Origin: JAYZDP01 sp036337765
GTDB lineage: Bacteria > Acidobacteriota > Thermoanaerobaculia > Multivoradales > Multivoraceae
Length of the DNA stretch: 5,324 nucleotides
Reading direction: 5' to 3'
NCBI GenBank assembly: GCA_036337765.1
Contig: JAYZDP010000119.1
Span: forward strand, 1 to 5,324
Part shown: positions 1 through 5,324 of the stretch, one piece after another
How the letters are laid out: every line of letters starts with the position of its first letter
How positions within the stretch are numbered: position 1 is the stretch's first letter
Made by a program: the position numbers and the translations under genes
The notes under the pieces: generated by a model
Database searches by the model: none
The model's input: the letters and a program-made list of their open reading frames with translations, nothing else
Told to the model about the DNA's origin: nothing

Positions 1-138
1 TGGCGCCAGGAGCCGTTCCGCTATCAAGGCAAGTGCCTGCAGTGGCTGCGCGGCGCGTTTTCCGAGCTCGAGCCTGACGATCGGTCGTTCGTCCGGGAGG
101 CGCTGGACGGCACCGGCTGTGAAGTACTCCTGGGGTAG
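1..138 (+). CDS. C-terminal end of an unidentified protein, possibly glutathione-S-transferase-like (5' end outside window)
   Basis: Frame 1 is open from the first base to a TAG at 136..138 and gives 45 residues, beginning WRQEPFRYQGKCLQWLR and ending DGTGCEVLLG. The codons behave as real coding sequence for a high-G+C genome: I count 37 of 45 with G or C in the third position, and the residues are a plausible mix for an amphipathic helical C-terminus. The KCLQWLR helix followed by a short tail ending GTGCE plus hydrophobic residues reminds me of the C-terminal end of some bacterial glutathione S-transferase-like proteins. That is recall of a pattern, not a verified match, and no active-site residues are in view. 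The gene is convergent with the DUF1501 operon and separated from it by an IS110 relic that begins about 10 bp after this stop. I am fairly sure it is coding and unsure of the product. Confidence 0.6.
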   Translation, partial: WRQEPFRYQGKCLQWLRGAFSELEPDDRSFVREALDGTGCEVLLG

Positions 139-150
139 GGGGTCATGGCA

Positions 151-531
151 CCGTAGCTCTTTGTCGAGCTGCTTTTATCTGTGCTCGAGCTGGCCGATCT
201 CCGCGAGAGCGACGAAGAGGAGAATGCGGGTCGTCTCGGCGATCTGGATCGAGTCGTCTGAAAACCACTCGTGGACTTGCGGAGCGACCCAACGCGCGCC
301 TTGCGGGATGACCAGATTGATCTCTCGCAGGATGGCTCGCACAAGGTTGATCTGTTGCACCCGAATCGAGATCCAGCCGGCTCGCATCCGGTGCATGGCG
401 GCGAGATTGTGCTGATCGAGGGTCTTGACGAGCGAAGGTGGGAGGAGCCGGGGCTTGTGGACCTTCCCCGGTCGATTGAGCATGACCTCATTGTCACGCC
501 CAACCGATTGCAGTTGAGGAGTCCATCTCAT
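151..531 (-). pseudogene. Relic of an IS110-family transposase (middle part only, with an in-frame stop)
   Basis: Read on the minus strand from 531 down, this frame gives 118 residues and then a TAA at 177..175, after which the same frame goes on as KQLDKELR to about 151. From about 432 downward the order of motifs is that of the helical middle of IS110 transposases: a VKTLDQ segment (family form VKTxxQQ), AAMHRMR (family ALHRxR), VQQINLVRAILREINLVIPQG (family form: R..LINxLRGLLxEFGxxIPxG), then a helix ending LAEIGQLEHR and, across the stop, KQLDKELR (family LxxRIxxLExEL). The family is usually 300 to 400 residues. The N-terminal DEDD RuvC-like nuclease part and the C-terminal serine-containing Transposase_20 domain are both missing, so this cannot be an active transposase. 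The part from 531 to about 432 matches the family poorly and may be decayed. Identification is by motif recognition only. Confidence 0.7.
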
Positions 532-655
532 CGCCAGTTCTTGACTCCGAAGGTTCAGCCCCTAGGAGTTATTGCGGAGGACGAACTCCTCCAAGTGCCG
601 CGCGATGCCGTGCCTCGTCACGTCGCAGCCGAGGGGTCGCATCTGGTCCTGCGGC
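433..655. other. Gap between the IS110 relic and the DUF1501 gene; no convincing gene
   Basis: The minus-strand frame of the IS110 relic is interrupted here by a TAG at 564..562. Upstream of that stop an ATG at 642..640 opens only 26 codons (MRPLGCDVTRHGIARHLEEF and on), in the same frame as the relic. I do not recognise that peptide; it may be decayed transposase or unrelated 3' sequence of the operon. A plus-strand open frame runs through this area, but it is the antisense of the relic. No ribosome binding site supports any start here. The main structure I see is the hairpin at 576..592. Confidence 0.5.
576..592 (-). terminator. Small GC hairpin downstream of the DUF1501 gene; weak terminator candidate
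   Basis: GGAGGA at 576..581 and TCCTCC at 587..592 form a perfect 6-bp stem with a 5-base loop, about 65 bp beyond the end of the DUF1501 gene on its own strand. A competing pairing of AGGAGTT (564..570) with AACTCCT (584..590) uses part of the same bases. On the minus strand the stem is followed by GCAATAACTCC, with no run of T, so it does not fit a standard intrinsic terminator. It could also be a chance pairing. Confidence 0.25.
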
Positions 656-2077
656 CTAGGCGAGCAACTCCTCGATTAGGTGCCCGCCGGTCTGCGACAG
701 CTGCTTGAAGCGGCCGCCGTGGAAGTAGGTGAGGCGATTGTCATCGAGGCCGAGGAGGTGGAGCAGGGTGACGTGAAGGTCTTTCAAGGGGTGGACGACC
801 TCAACCGCGCGCCTGCCGATGTCGTCGGTGGCGCCGATCACGTGGCCTGACCTCACACCGCCCCCAGCGAAGAACATGGCCTGAGCCTCGGCGTTGTGGT
901 CGCGGCCGATGGCGACGCCACCGCCGCGCGGGTGGTTGTCGGGGCTGCGACCGAACTCACCGAGCCAGACGATGAGGGTCTCCTCGAGAAGGCCGCGCTG
1001 CTTGAGGTCCTTGACGAGGGCCGTGACCGGCTTGTCGATGCTGTAGATGCGGGCCCTGTGCGAGCGTTCGAGATAGTCGTGAGAGTCCCAGCCGCCCGAA
1101 AAGAGTTGCACGAAGCGCACGCCCTTCTCGACCAGCCGTCGGGCGAGGAGGCAGCGCCGCCCGAAGGGCTCGGTCCGGGGATCGTCGAGTCCGTACATCT
1201 CACGAATGGACTCGGACTCGCCGTCGATGTCGATGATGCCGGGCACCTCGGTCTGCATGCGGAAGGCGAGCTCGTAGTTCGCCATCCGCGCCTCGAGCTC
1301 GTCGTGCTCGGGGTGCAGCGCACGGTGCTCGCGGTTGAGTTCGGCCAGCACGTCGAGGTTGCGGTGCTGGTGCTCACGAGTCTTCCATGCCGGTGGGTGC
1401 AGATCGAGGATCGGCGAGCCGGTTGGGCGCAGGGGGGTGCCCTGGTAGTGCGCCGGCAGGAAGCCGTTGCCCCAGTTGCCGGAGCCGCCCTGCGGATAGG
1501 CGCCTTCGGCGAGCACGATGTAACCGGGCAGGTTCTGGTTCTCGCTACCCAGGCCATAGGTCACCCACGATCCGATCGCCGGATCCCCGCCGAACTTGTT
1601 GCCGGTGTTGAGGTGGTAGAGCGCGGTCGGGTGGTCGACCGAGTCGGCCTGGCAGCCGCGATAGACGCACAGCTCGTCGGCGACCTCAGCCAAGTGGTGG
1701 AAGTGCTCGCACATATCGATGCCGGCCTGGCCGACCTTGCGGAAGCCGTAGGGGCTCTGGACGAAGTAGCGATCGCCGGCCTCCATGGGCGAGAAGTGCT
1801 CGCCCTCGTTGCGAAACTGCTGGAGGTGGAGCTCCGCGAGCTTGGGCTTGGGATCGAAGGTGTCGATGTGGCTCGGTCCGCCCTCCATGACGAGGAAGAT
1901 GCAGGCCTTGGCCCGTGGCGCCATGTGCGGTGTCTTCAGGGCGAGCGGCCCCGTCGCCTCCTGCGCCAGCAGGTCGCTGAAGGCGACGCTGCCGAGGCTT
2001 GCGCCGAGCGAGTACAGGAAGCCGCGTCGCGAGGGTGTCGGGCCGGAGTGACCGTCAGTAGACATAGGCGAACTCAT
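656..2077 (-). CDS. DUF1501 domain protein, Tat-exported, alkaline-phosphatase/sulfatase superfamily fold
   Basis: This 473-residue protein has the usual DUF1501 length. A twin-arginine signal SRRGFL sits at residues 16-21, followed by a hydrophobic stretch to about residue 38, so it is predicted to be exported folded through the Tat system. Family hallmarks appear in order: EGGPSHIDTFDPKP (65-78), DHPTALYHLNTG (148-159), GSWVTYGLGSENQNLPGYIVL (169-189), SGGWDSH (327-333), GEFGRSP (373-379), GRDHN (391-395) and HVTLLHLLGLD (435-445). The Asp and His residues in these motifs are the expected metal and active-site ligands of the superfamily. The true substrate of DUF1501 proteins is not established, and sulfatase or phosphatase activity is inference from fold. 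The first ATG (2077) overlaps the end of the PSD1 gene by 23 bp. A second in-frame ATG at 2065 is possible, and neither has a clear ribosome binding site, which fits translational coupling. The frame is intact. Confidence 0.95.
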   Translation of the reverse strand: MSSPMSTDGHSGPTPSRRGFLYSLGASLGSVAFSDLLAQEATGPLALKTPHMAPRAKACIFLVMEGGPSHIDTFDPKPKLAELHLQQFRNEGEHFSPMEAGDRYFVQSPYGFRKVGQAGIDMCEHFHHLAEVADELCVYRGCQADSVDHPTALYHLNTGNKFGGDPAIGSWVTYGLGSENQNLPGYIVLAEGAYPQGGSGNWGNGFLPAHYQGTPLRPTGSPILDLHPPAWKTREHQHRNLDVLAELNREHRALHPEHDELEARMANYELAFRMQTEVPGIIDIDGESESIREMYGLDDPRTEPFGRRCLLARRLVEKGVRFVQLFSGGWDSHDYLERSHRARIYSIDKPVTALVKDLKQRGLLEETLIVWLGEFGRSPDNHPRGGGVAIGRDHNAEAQAMFFAGGGVRSGHVIGATDDIGRRAVEVVHPLKDLHVTLLHLLGLDDNRLTYFHGGRFKQLSQTGGHLIEELLA

Positions 2078-4823
2078 TGGTATTGAAGAGCGTCAAGCAG
2101 ACGTCGGCGAGTGCGCGGGTCGCCGGGCCGACGTCCCAGGGCTTGGTATGCGGGTCGTAGTCGTCGTAGACGTCGAGTCGCTCCTTGTACCGGAGCGCCA
2201 GGCCGGACATCTCCTCGACGACCTCGCGATCGAGCTCGCGCGGCGGCTCGATGCGCTCGGGCGGATGCAGCCGGTGATAGTGCGCCATCTCGCGTACGTA
2301 CGTGCTCATGCGCCCATGCTCGTCGACCGTGGCGCGACGGCCGAGAATCAGCTCGAAGGCCCGGCCGAGCTGGTCTTCGAGGTTTCCACCTTCGCTCTCG
2401 AGGCGTTTCGCCATCGCAATCGAGCGGTCGATCGAGCTCTCGCCGTGCAGGAGCGTGAAGACCTGCGGAGTCACGGTCGAGCTGTCGCGCCGCTCGCACG
2501 ACAGGTCGGTGCTCGGCTGGTTGAAGACCTCGAACATCGGGTCGGCCGCCGTACGCATGCGGTAGACGTAGAGCGAACGCCGGTTGCGTTGCGCCGCGAG
2601 CCGAGAAGGCTGGTAGGCCGGGGCCAATGTGAACTGGTTCATGCGCGGCTGGGCCGCGAACTCACGGTTGATCTCGGGGAACACCGAAAGACCGCCGATC
2701 TCCGGGTTGAGCTCGCCCGATGCCTGCAGCATTGAGTCGCGGATCTCCTCCGCGGTCAGTCTGCGCGGTGCGAAAAAGCTCAGAAGCTCGTTGCGAGGAT
2801 CGGTTTCGGCAACGGCGGCTGGGTCGCGCGGCCGATCGCCGCGCTGATACACCTCCGAGCTCATGACCAGCCGATGCATCGCCTTCCACGACCAGCCGTC
2901 TTCGAGGAATCGCCGAGCCAGCCAGTCGAGAAGCTCCGGATGCGTCGGCTTCTTGCCCATCTTGCCGAGGTTGTTCGTGTTCTCGGCCAACCCGCGGCCG
3001 AAGTGGTACTGCCAGATCCGGTTGACGATGGAGCGCGCAGTGAGCGGGTTCTGCGCGTCGGCGATCCAGCGGGCAAGCACCAGTCGGCGGCCCGACATGG
3101 TGGCGGGAATCTGCGGCGCTGCCTCCTCGGCCACCGGGTCGAACCTCGCCGGCACCGCGCTCAGCACCCCAGGCACGACCTTCTCTCCAGGTGAGAAAAC
3201 GGATCCGCCGGCGAAGATGAACGTTTCGGGCGGCTCACCCTGCCGCTTCTCGGGGGCCGGCATGCGCAGCCGCTGCGAGTCCTCGTACTTGACGGGCCCG
3301 CCGTAGACGGCGTGCGCGAGCGGTTGATAACGCTCTAATCGGCGGCGCCAGATGCGGGCGTCGGCCTCGCGCACCTTGCGATAACCCTGGTCGTCGACCG
3401 TCAGGCCGATGTGGCGCGGCGGCTTCTCGCCCTCGGGCTTGTCGCGTAGCTGCTCGCGCGGCTGGTAGGGCATACCGCGGTCTACGCACCAGGCGCGCGC
3501 TGCCGCCTCTTCCTTCAACTCGATCTTCGCGACGTCGGCCTCGGCCTCGGCCTCGAGCCGCTCGAGGCGCGTCTGCTCGGCGTCGAAGTGGTTGCGATTC
3601 TCTGCATCGAGGAACGGCGCTTCGCGCTCGGCGAGCTGGGTGGTGGCGAAGACCGAGTAGAAGCGGTAGTAGTCGCGAGTGGGGATCGGGTCGAACTTAT
3701 GGTCGTGGCACTTCGCGCAACGCAGCGGCAGAGACAGGAAGGTCTGCCCAACATTGTGCGTGACGTCGTCGAGGTAGAGCTGGCGCGAGACCAGAAACTG
3801 CGTCATCGCGGTGTGCTCCCATGGACCCATGCGCAGGAAGCCCGTCGCCACGAGCATCTCGGGATCGTCGGGGTCGAGCTCATCGCCCGCGATCTGCTCG
3901 AGGATGAAGCGGTCGTACGGCTTGTCTTCGTTGAGCGACCGCACGACGTAGTCCCGGTAGCGCCATGCGTTCGAGCGCTCCCAATCGTTGGAGTAACCGG
4001 CAGTGTCGGCGTAGCGCACCACGTCGAGCCAGTGGAGTCCCCACTGCTCCCCGTAGTGAGGGCTTGCAAGGAGGCGGTCGATGACGCGATTCCAGGCGTT
4101 CGGCGAGTCGTCGACGACGAAATCGCGGACCTCGGCGGGCGTCGGGGGCAGTCCGGTGAGGTCGTAGGTGGCGCGGCGGATGAGCGTGCGGCGGTCCGCA
4201 CGCGGAGCCGCTTCGATCGAGGCGTCCGCGAGCCTGCGGTCGACGAAGGCGTCGATCGGGTGCTCCGTGTGGGACGGCGGTGGCTCGACCACGTCGAGTG
4301 GTCGAAACGCCCACAGGTCACGAGCGCGGTAGCTGCGGTTTGTCCAGTCCTCGCTGAGGCCGCCACTCGTCGCGACCACGACGCCGCCTTCGGTCTGTCG
4401 CGCCTCCGCCAGGTAGCGACGTTCGGTCTCGATATCGGGCCAGGGAGCGCCCGCGTCTATCCAGTCGCGGATCTTCCAGACGTCGTCCTGAGTCAGTCGA
4501 TCGGCCTCCTTGGGCGGCATGGCGGCAAGGTCGGCGTCGCTGCGCAGGAGCGCGATGTAGAGGCGACTCGCGCGCGCGTTGCCGGGTACCAGCGCCGGCT
4601 GCGACGACTCGCCGCCCTTCAGCATGCCGTCGAGCGAAGTTAGATCGAGGTCGGCGCGAATGTTGTCCGTGTCCTGGCCGTGGCAGGCAAAGCACTTCTG
4701 CGCCAGAAGAGGCTTGACCTCGAGCGCAAAGCCGCGCTCGGCGGCCGGAGCCGCGGTCTGGGCGAGAAGAGGACCATGCCCTACAAGGAGCGCGGCCCCC
4801 AAGAAGCTAGTCAGCCGATGCAC
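2055..4823 (-). CDS. Secreted PSD1 / planctomycete cytochrome c protein with DUF1549 and DUF1553 domains
   Basis: This is a full-length family member of 922 residues. An N-terminal Sec-type signal peptide (hydrophobic FLGAALLVGHGPLLAQ, cut probably near residue 22) sends it to the periplasm. The planctomycete cytochrome c domain follows (about 32-125), with heme site CFACH at 44-48, a candidate axial Met at 102 in AMPPK, and WIDAGAPWP at its end. DUF1549 spans about 187-395 (DLTGLPPTP 221-229, HWLDVVRYADTAGY 264-277, IAGDEL 311-316) and contains a second CxxCH, CAKCHDHKFDPIP, at 369-381. A charged Glu/Ala-rich segment at about 412-445 may form a coiled coil. DUF1553 spans about 576-920 (NPLTARSIVNRIWQYHFGRG 592-611, THPELLDWLA 627-636, PRRLTAEEIRDS 686-697), ending in LFNTNEFAYVY, as is typical of the family. 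The biochemical role of the family is not established; electron transfer through heme is inference. It is the first gene of the operon with the DUF1501 gene. Confidence 0.96.
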   Translation of the reverse strand: MHRLTSFLGAALLVGHGPLLAQTAAPAAERGFALEVKPLLAQKCFACHGQDTDNIRADLDLTSLDGMLKGGESSQPALVPGNARASRLYIALLRSDADLAAMPPKEADRLTQDDVWKIRDWIDAGAPWPDIETERRYLAEARQTEGGVVVATSGGLSEDWTNRSYRARDLWAFRPLDVVEPPPSHTEHPIDAFVDRRLADASIEAAPRADRRTLIRRATYDLTGLPPTPAEVRDFVVDDSPNAWNRVIDRLLASPHYGEQWGLHWLDVVRYADTAGYSNDWERSNAWRYRDYVVRSLNEDKPYDRFILEQIAGDELDPDDPEMLVATGFLRMGPWEHTAMTQFLVSRQLYLDDVTHNVGQTFLSLPLRCAKCHDHKFDPIPTRDYYRFYSVFATTQLAEREAPFLDAENRNHFDAEQTRLERLEAEAEADVAKIELKEEAAARAWCVDRGMPYQPREQLRDKPEGEKPPRHIGLTVDDQGYRKVREADARIWRRRLERYQPLAHAVYGGPVKYEDSQRLRMPAPEKRQGEPPETFIFAGGSVFSPGEKVVPGVLSAVPARFDPVAEEAAPQIPATMSGRRLVLARWIADAQNPLTARSIVNRIWQYHFGRGLAENTNNLGKMGKKPTHPELLDWLARRFLEDGWSWKAMHRLVMSSEVYQRGDRPRDPAAVAETDPRNELLSFFAPRRLTAEEIRDSMLQASGELNPEIGGLSVFPEINREFAAQPRMNQFTLAPAYQPSRLAAQRNRRSLYVYRMRTAADPMFEVFNQPSTDLSCERRDSSTVTPQVFTLLHGESSIDRSIAMAKRLESEGGNLEDQLGRAFELILGRRATVDEHGRMSTYVREMAHYHRLHPPERIEPPRELDREVVEEMSGLALRYKERLDVYDDYDPHTKPWDVGPATRALADVCLTLFNTNEFAYVY

Positions 4824-4832
4824 TTTCTCTCC
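4821..4832 (-). promoter_or_regulatory. Ribosome binding site and GTG start of the PSD1 gene
   Basis: On the minus strand GGAGAG occupies 4832..4827, three bases before a GTG at 4823..4821. The frame is closed by a TAG at 4850..4848 and there is no other ATG, GTG or TTG between that stop and the GTG. GTG is therefore the only start that keeps the complete signal peptide. The spacing is short but workable. Confidence 0.75.
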
Positions 4833-4935
4833 GAGTTGTGGAGGTGCCTAGCCTACCAACTCGGCTTGCCTGCCTGGCTCCCGCTCCGTGGCCCAGGGCC
4901 TGCCGGGTAACAGCATCCTTCCTACCTCGGCCCCC

Positions 4936-4961
4936 CGGGGACTCCCTAAGAAGGGGCCCCG
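4936..4961. other. Strong GC-rich stem-loop in the presumed 5' leader of the PSD1 operon
   Basis: CGGGG (4936..4940) pairs with CCCCG (4957..4961). Inside it, after a 2-base bulge (AC, 4941..4942), TCCCT (4943..4947) pairs with AGGGG (4952..4956), with one G-T pair, closing on an AAGA loop (4948..4951). It lies 113 to 138 bases upstream of the PSD1 start. The dyad can fold on either strand. No T-run follows it immediately on either strand, so a plain intrinsic terminator is unlikely. A leader structure in PSD1 mRNA is possible if transcription starts further upstream. Confidence 0.45.
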
Positions 4962-5090
4962 ACCCCCGCTCGCCCTATTTACTATGCCTCTCTCCCCGAG
5001 GCCTGAAATCCGCGTGCCCTACGGTTCAGAGCATTGTCGGAGCACTCTTGAGACGGATCGCCCTCCACTGGGTCGGTCGTTGTCTTGACC

Positions 5091-5105
5091 CTAAGTGTCT
5101 CTTAG
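5091..5105. repeat. Short dyad CTAAG-N5-CTTAG, possible operator half of a pair
   Basis: CTAAG (5091..5095) and CTTAG (5101..5105) are perfect inverted repeats with a 5-base gap. The dyad abuts the longer dyad at 5106..5127, and both sit upstream of the putative promoter of the plus-strand gene. A 5-bp arm is short enough to occur by chance. Confidence 0.25.
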
Positions 5106-5127
5106 TTGGCCACTCTCAGGTGTCCAA
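5106..5127. promoter_or_regulatory. 22-bp imperfect palindrome, candidate transcription-factor operator
   Basis: TTGGCCAC (5106..5113) and GTGTCCAA (5120..5127) are inverted repeats of 8 bp with one mismatch, separated by TCTCAG. Arm length and 22-bp total size suit a dimeric helix-turn-helix regulator. It lies 27 bp upstream of the TACAAT box, overlapping or just upstream of where a -35 element would be, and could also serve the divergent PSD1 operon. The bound protein is not encoded in the window and is not known. Confidence 0.35.
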
Positions 5128-5153
5128 CCTCTGCTGACTGGAAACAGCTTGCG

Positions 5154-5159
5154 TACAAT
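5154..5159 (+). promoter_or_regulatory. Candidate -10 box (TACAAT) for the plus-strand gene
   Basis: TACAAT differs from the sigma-70 consensus TATAAT at one base. It lies in the less G+C-rich part of the intergenic region, about 70 bp before the ATG at 5232. At 16 to 18 bp upstream there is no good TTGACA-like hexamer, so the promoter may need an activator, or the box may be chance. Confidence 0.3.
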
Positions 5160-5187
5160 CCCATTCATTCGCGGAGGTTCCTACATT

Positions 5188-5235
5188 TTGCGCGCGTCGG
5201 AACTACTTGAGTCCCTCTCGGCACAGAGAAGATGA
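5188..5235 (+). CDS. Possible 15-codon leader ORF overlapping the downstream start as ATGA
   Basis: A TTG at 5188, ten bases after a GGAGG at 5173..5177, opens a 15-codon frame (RASELLESLSAQRR after the start) ending at TGA 5233..5235. That TGA overlaps the next ATG (5232..5234) as ATGA, the classic arrangement for translational coupling. GGAGG is the best Shine-Dalgarno-like sequence in this stretch and is too far from the ATG at 5232 to serve it. The weak points are the TTG start and the small size. The peptide is not recognised and shows no run of one regulatory amino acid. Confidence 0.25.
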   Translation: MRASELLESLSAQRR

Positions 5236-5324
5236 CTCAGTACTTGTCTCCACGGAGCAGGAGATGTCCGTCGTGGACCTGTCTCGCCCTCCTTGCCGTA
5301 CTGACCTTTGTGGCGGCGGATGGT
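5232..5324 (+). CDS. N-terminus of an unidentified exported protein (3' end outside window)
   Basis: An ATG at 5232 opens 31 codons that stay open to the window edge. The frame is closed upstream by TGA at 5208..5210, and no other usual start codon lies between, so this start is forced if the gene is real. The peptide looks like a signal peptide or N-terminal anchor: a basic stretch (SPRSRR, residues 6-11), then a hydrophobic core (CLALLAVLTFVAA, residues 17-29). The ribosome binding site is weak (AGAGAAG just before the ATG), which is why coupling to the short ORF in front is worth noting. It is transcribed divergently from the PSD1 operon. The mature part is not in the window, so no function can be given. 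Confidence 0.55.
   Translation, partial: MTQYLSPRSRRCPSWTCLALLAVLTFVAADG

Larger units (their letters stand above)
4833..5231. other. Divergent intergenic region between the PSD1 operon and a plus-strand gene
   Basis: About 400 bp separate two outward-facing genes, so promoters for both should lie here. The half nearest PSD1 is very C-rich on the plus strand, with blocks of C and G around 4931..4967. The half nearest the plus-strand gene falls to about 53% G+C by my count for 5101..5220, well below the flanking genes, as is usual for promoter DNA. Open frames across 4838..5137 on the plus strand have proline- and arginine-rich translations with no recognisable domain, and I do not accept them as genes. 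The structured elements inside are listed separately. Confidence 0.6.

Noticed and set aside
24..503. 159-codon minus-strand frame across the left end
   Set aside because: Ser/Arg-rich low-complexity translation, out of frame with the IS110 motifs and antisense to the gene ending at 138.
139..655. A complete insertion sequence with ends and target duplication
   Set aside because: Only a middle fragment of the transposase is recognisable and no matching flanking repeats are visible; IS110 elements usually lack terminal inverted repeats, so ends cannot be set from this sequence.
271..708. 145-codon plus-strand frame over the IS110 relic
   Set aside because: It is the complement of the relic and runs into the 3' end of the DUF1501 gene; its peptide shows no recognised motif, whereas the minus strand reads as IS110.
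896..2086. 396-codon plus-strand open frame antisense to the DUF1501 gene
   Set aside because: It mirrors a well-supported gene. Its translation is rich in Val, Leu, Glu, Arg and Ala without a recognisable domain, as expected when high third-position G/C keeps the antisense frame free of stops.
3588..4643. 351-codon plus-strand open frame antisense to the PSD1 gene
   Set aside because: Same cause: it lies fully inside a clear PSD1 coding region, has no family motif and no credible ribosome binding site.
4933..4960. CCCCGGGG and GGGGCCCC palindromes as a separate repeat pair or origin element
   Set aside because: They are explained as arms of the stem-loop at 4936..4961 within GC-rich DNA; there are no iterons, DnaA boxes or an AT-rich tract.
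5085..5113. TTGACC at 5085..5090 as a -35 element
   Set aside because: At 16 to 18 bp downstream the sequence is G+C-rich (around GGCCAC) and gives no -10 box.
4838..5137. 99-codon plus-strand frame in the divergent intergenic region
   Set aside because: Pro/Arg-rich translation of C-rich DNA, no domain and no ribosome binding site; it crosses the hairpin and the dyads that look regulatory.

Overview
The window holds a two-gene minus-strand operon of the type common in Planctomycetota, and also found in Verrucomicrobiota and some related or uncultured heterotrophic bacteria. The first gene (2055..4823) encodes a secreted PSD1 / planctomycete cytochrome c protein with DUF1549 and DUF1553 domains. 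The second (656..2077) encodes a Tat-exported DUF1501 protein of the alkaline-phosphatase/sulfatase superfamily. High G+C, strong third-position G/C and this pair of paralogue-rich families point to that part of the tree, but the window has no rRNA or housekeeping gene, so the phylum is an inference.

Left to right: 1..138 is the 3' end of a plus-strand gene cut by the window edge (45 residues, perhaps glutathione-S-transferase-like). About 10 bp after its stop lies a minus-strand relic of an IS110-family transposase (clear similarity about 151..432, possibly extending to 531 or further). It has an in-frame TAA at 175..177 and lacks both catalytic ends of the family. Positions 433..655 contain no convincing gene; a small GC hairpin lies at 576..592. 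The DUF1501 gene and the PSD1 gene follow, overlapping by 23 bp, so they are co-transcribed in the order PSD1 then DUF1501 and probably translationally coupled. The PSD1 gene starts at a GTG with a GGAGAG ribosome binding site.

The right end (4824..5231) is a divergent intergenic region of about 400 bp. It carries a strong GC-rich stem-loop (4936..4961) in the presumed PSD1 leader, two neighbouring dyads (5091..5105 and 5106..5127) that look like possible operators, a TACAAT -10-like box (5154..5159) and a possible 15-codon leader ORF (5188..5235). The stop of that leader ORF overlaps, as ATGA, the ATG of a plus-strand gene with a signal-peptide-like N-terminus (5232 to the window end).

PSD1 and DUF1501 proteins are repeatedly found side by side and are both exported. 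The usual inference is that they work together in the periplasm, the cytochrome moiety possibly in electron transfer and DUF1501 as a hydrolase-fold partner, with the substrate unknown. The sequence gives no substrate here. I see no CRISPR array, tRNA, rRNA or clearly new defence or mobile system; the less ordinary signals are the IS110 relic and the structured divergent intergenic region.
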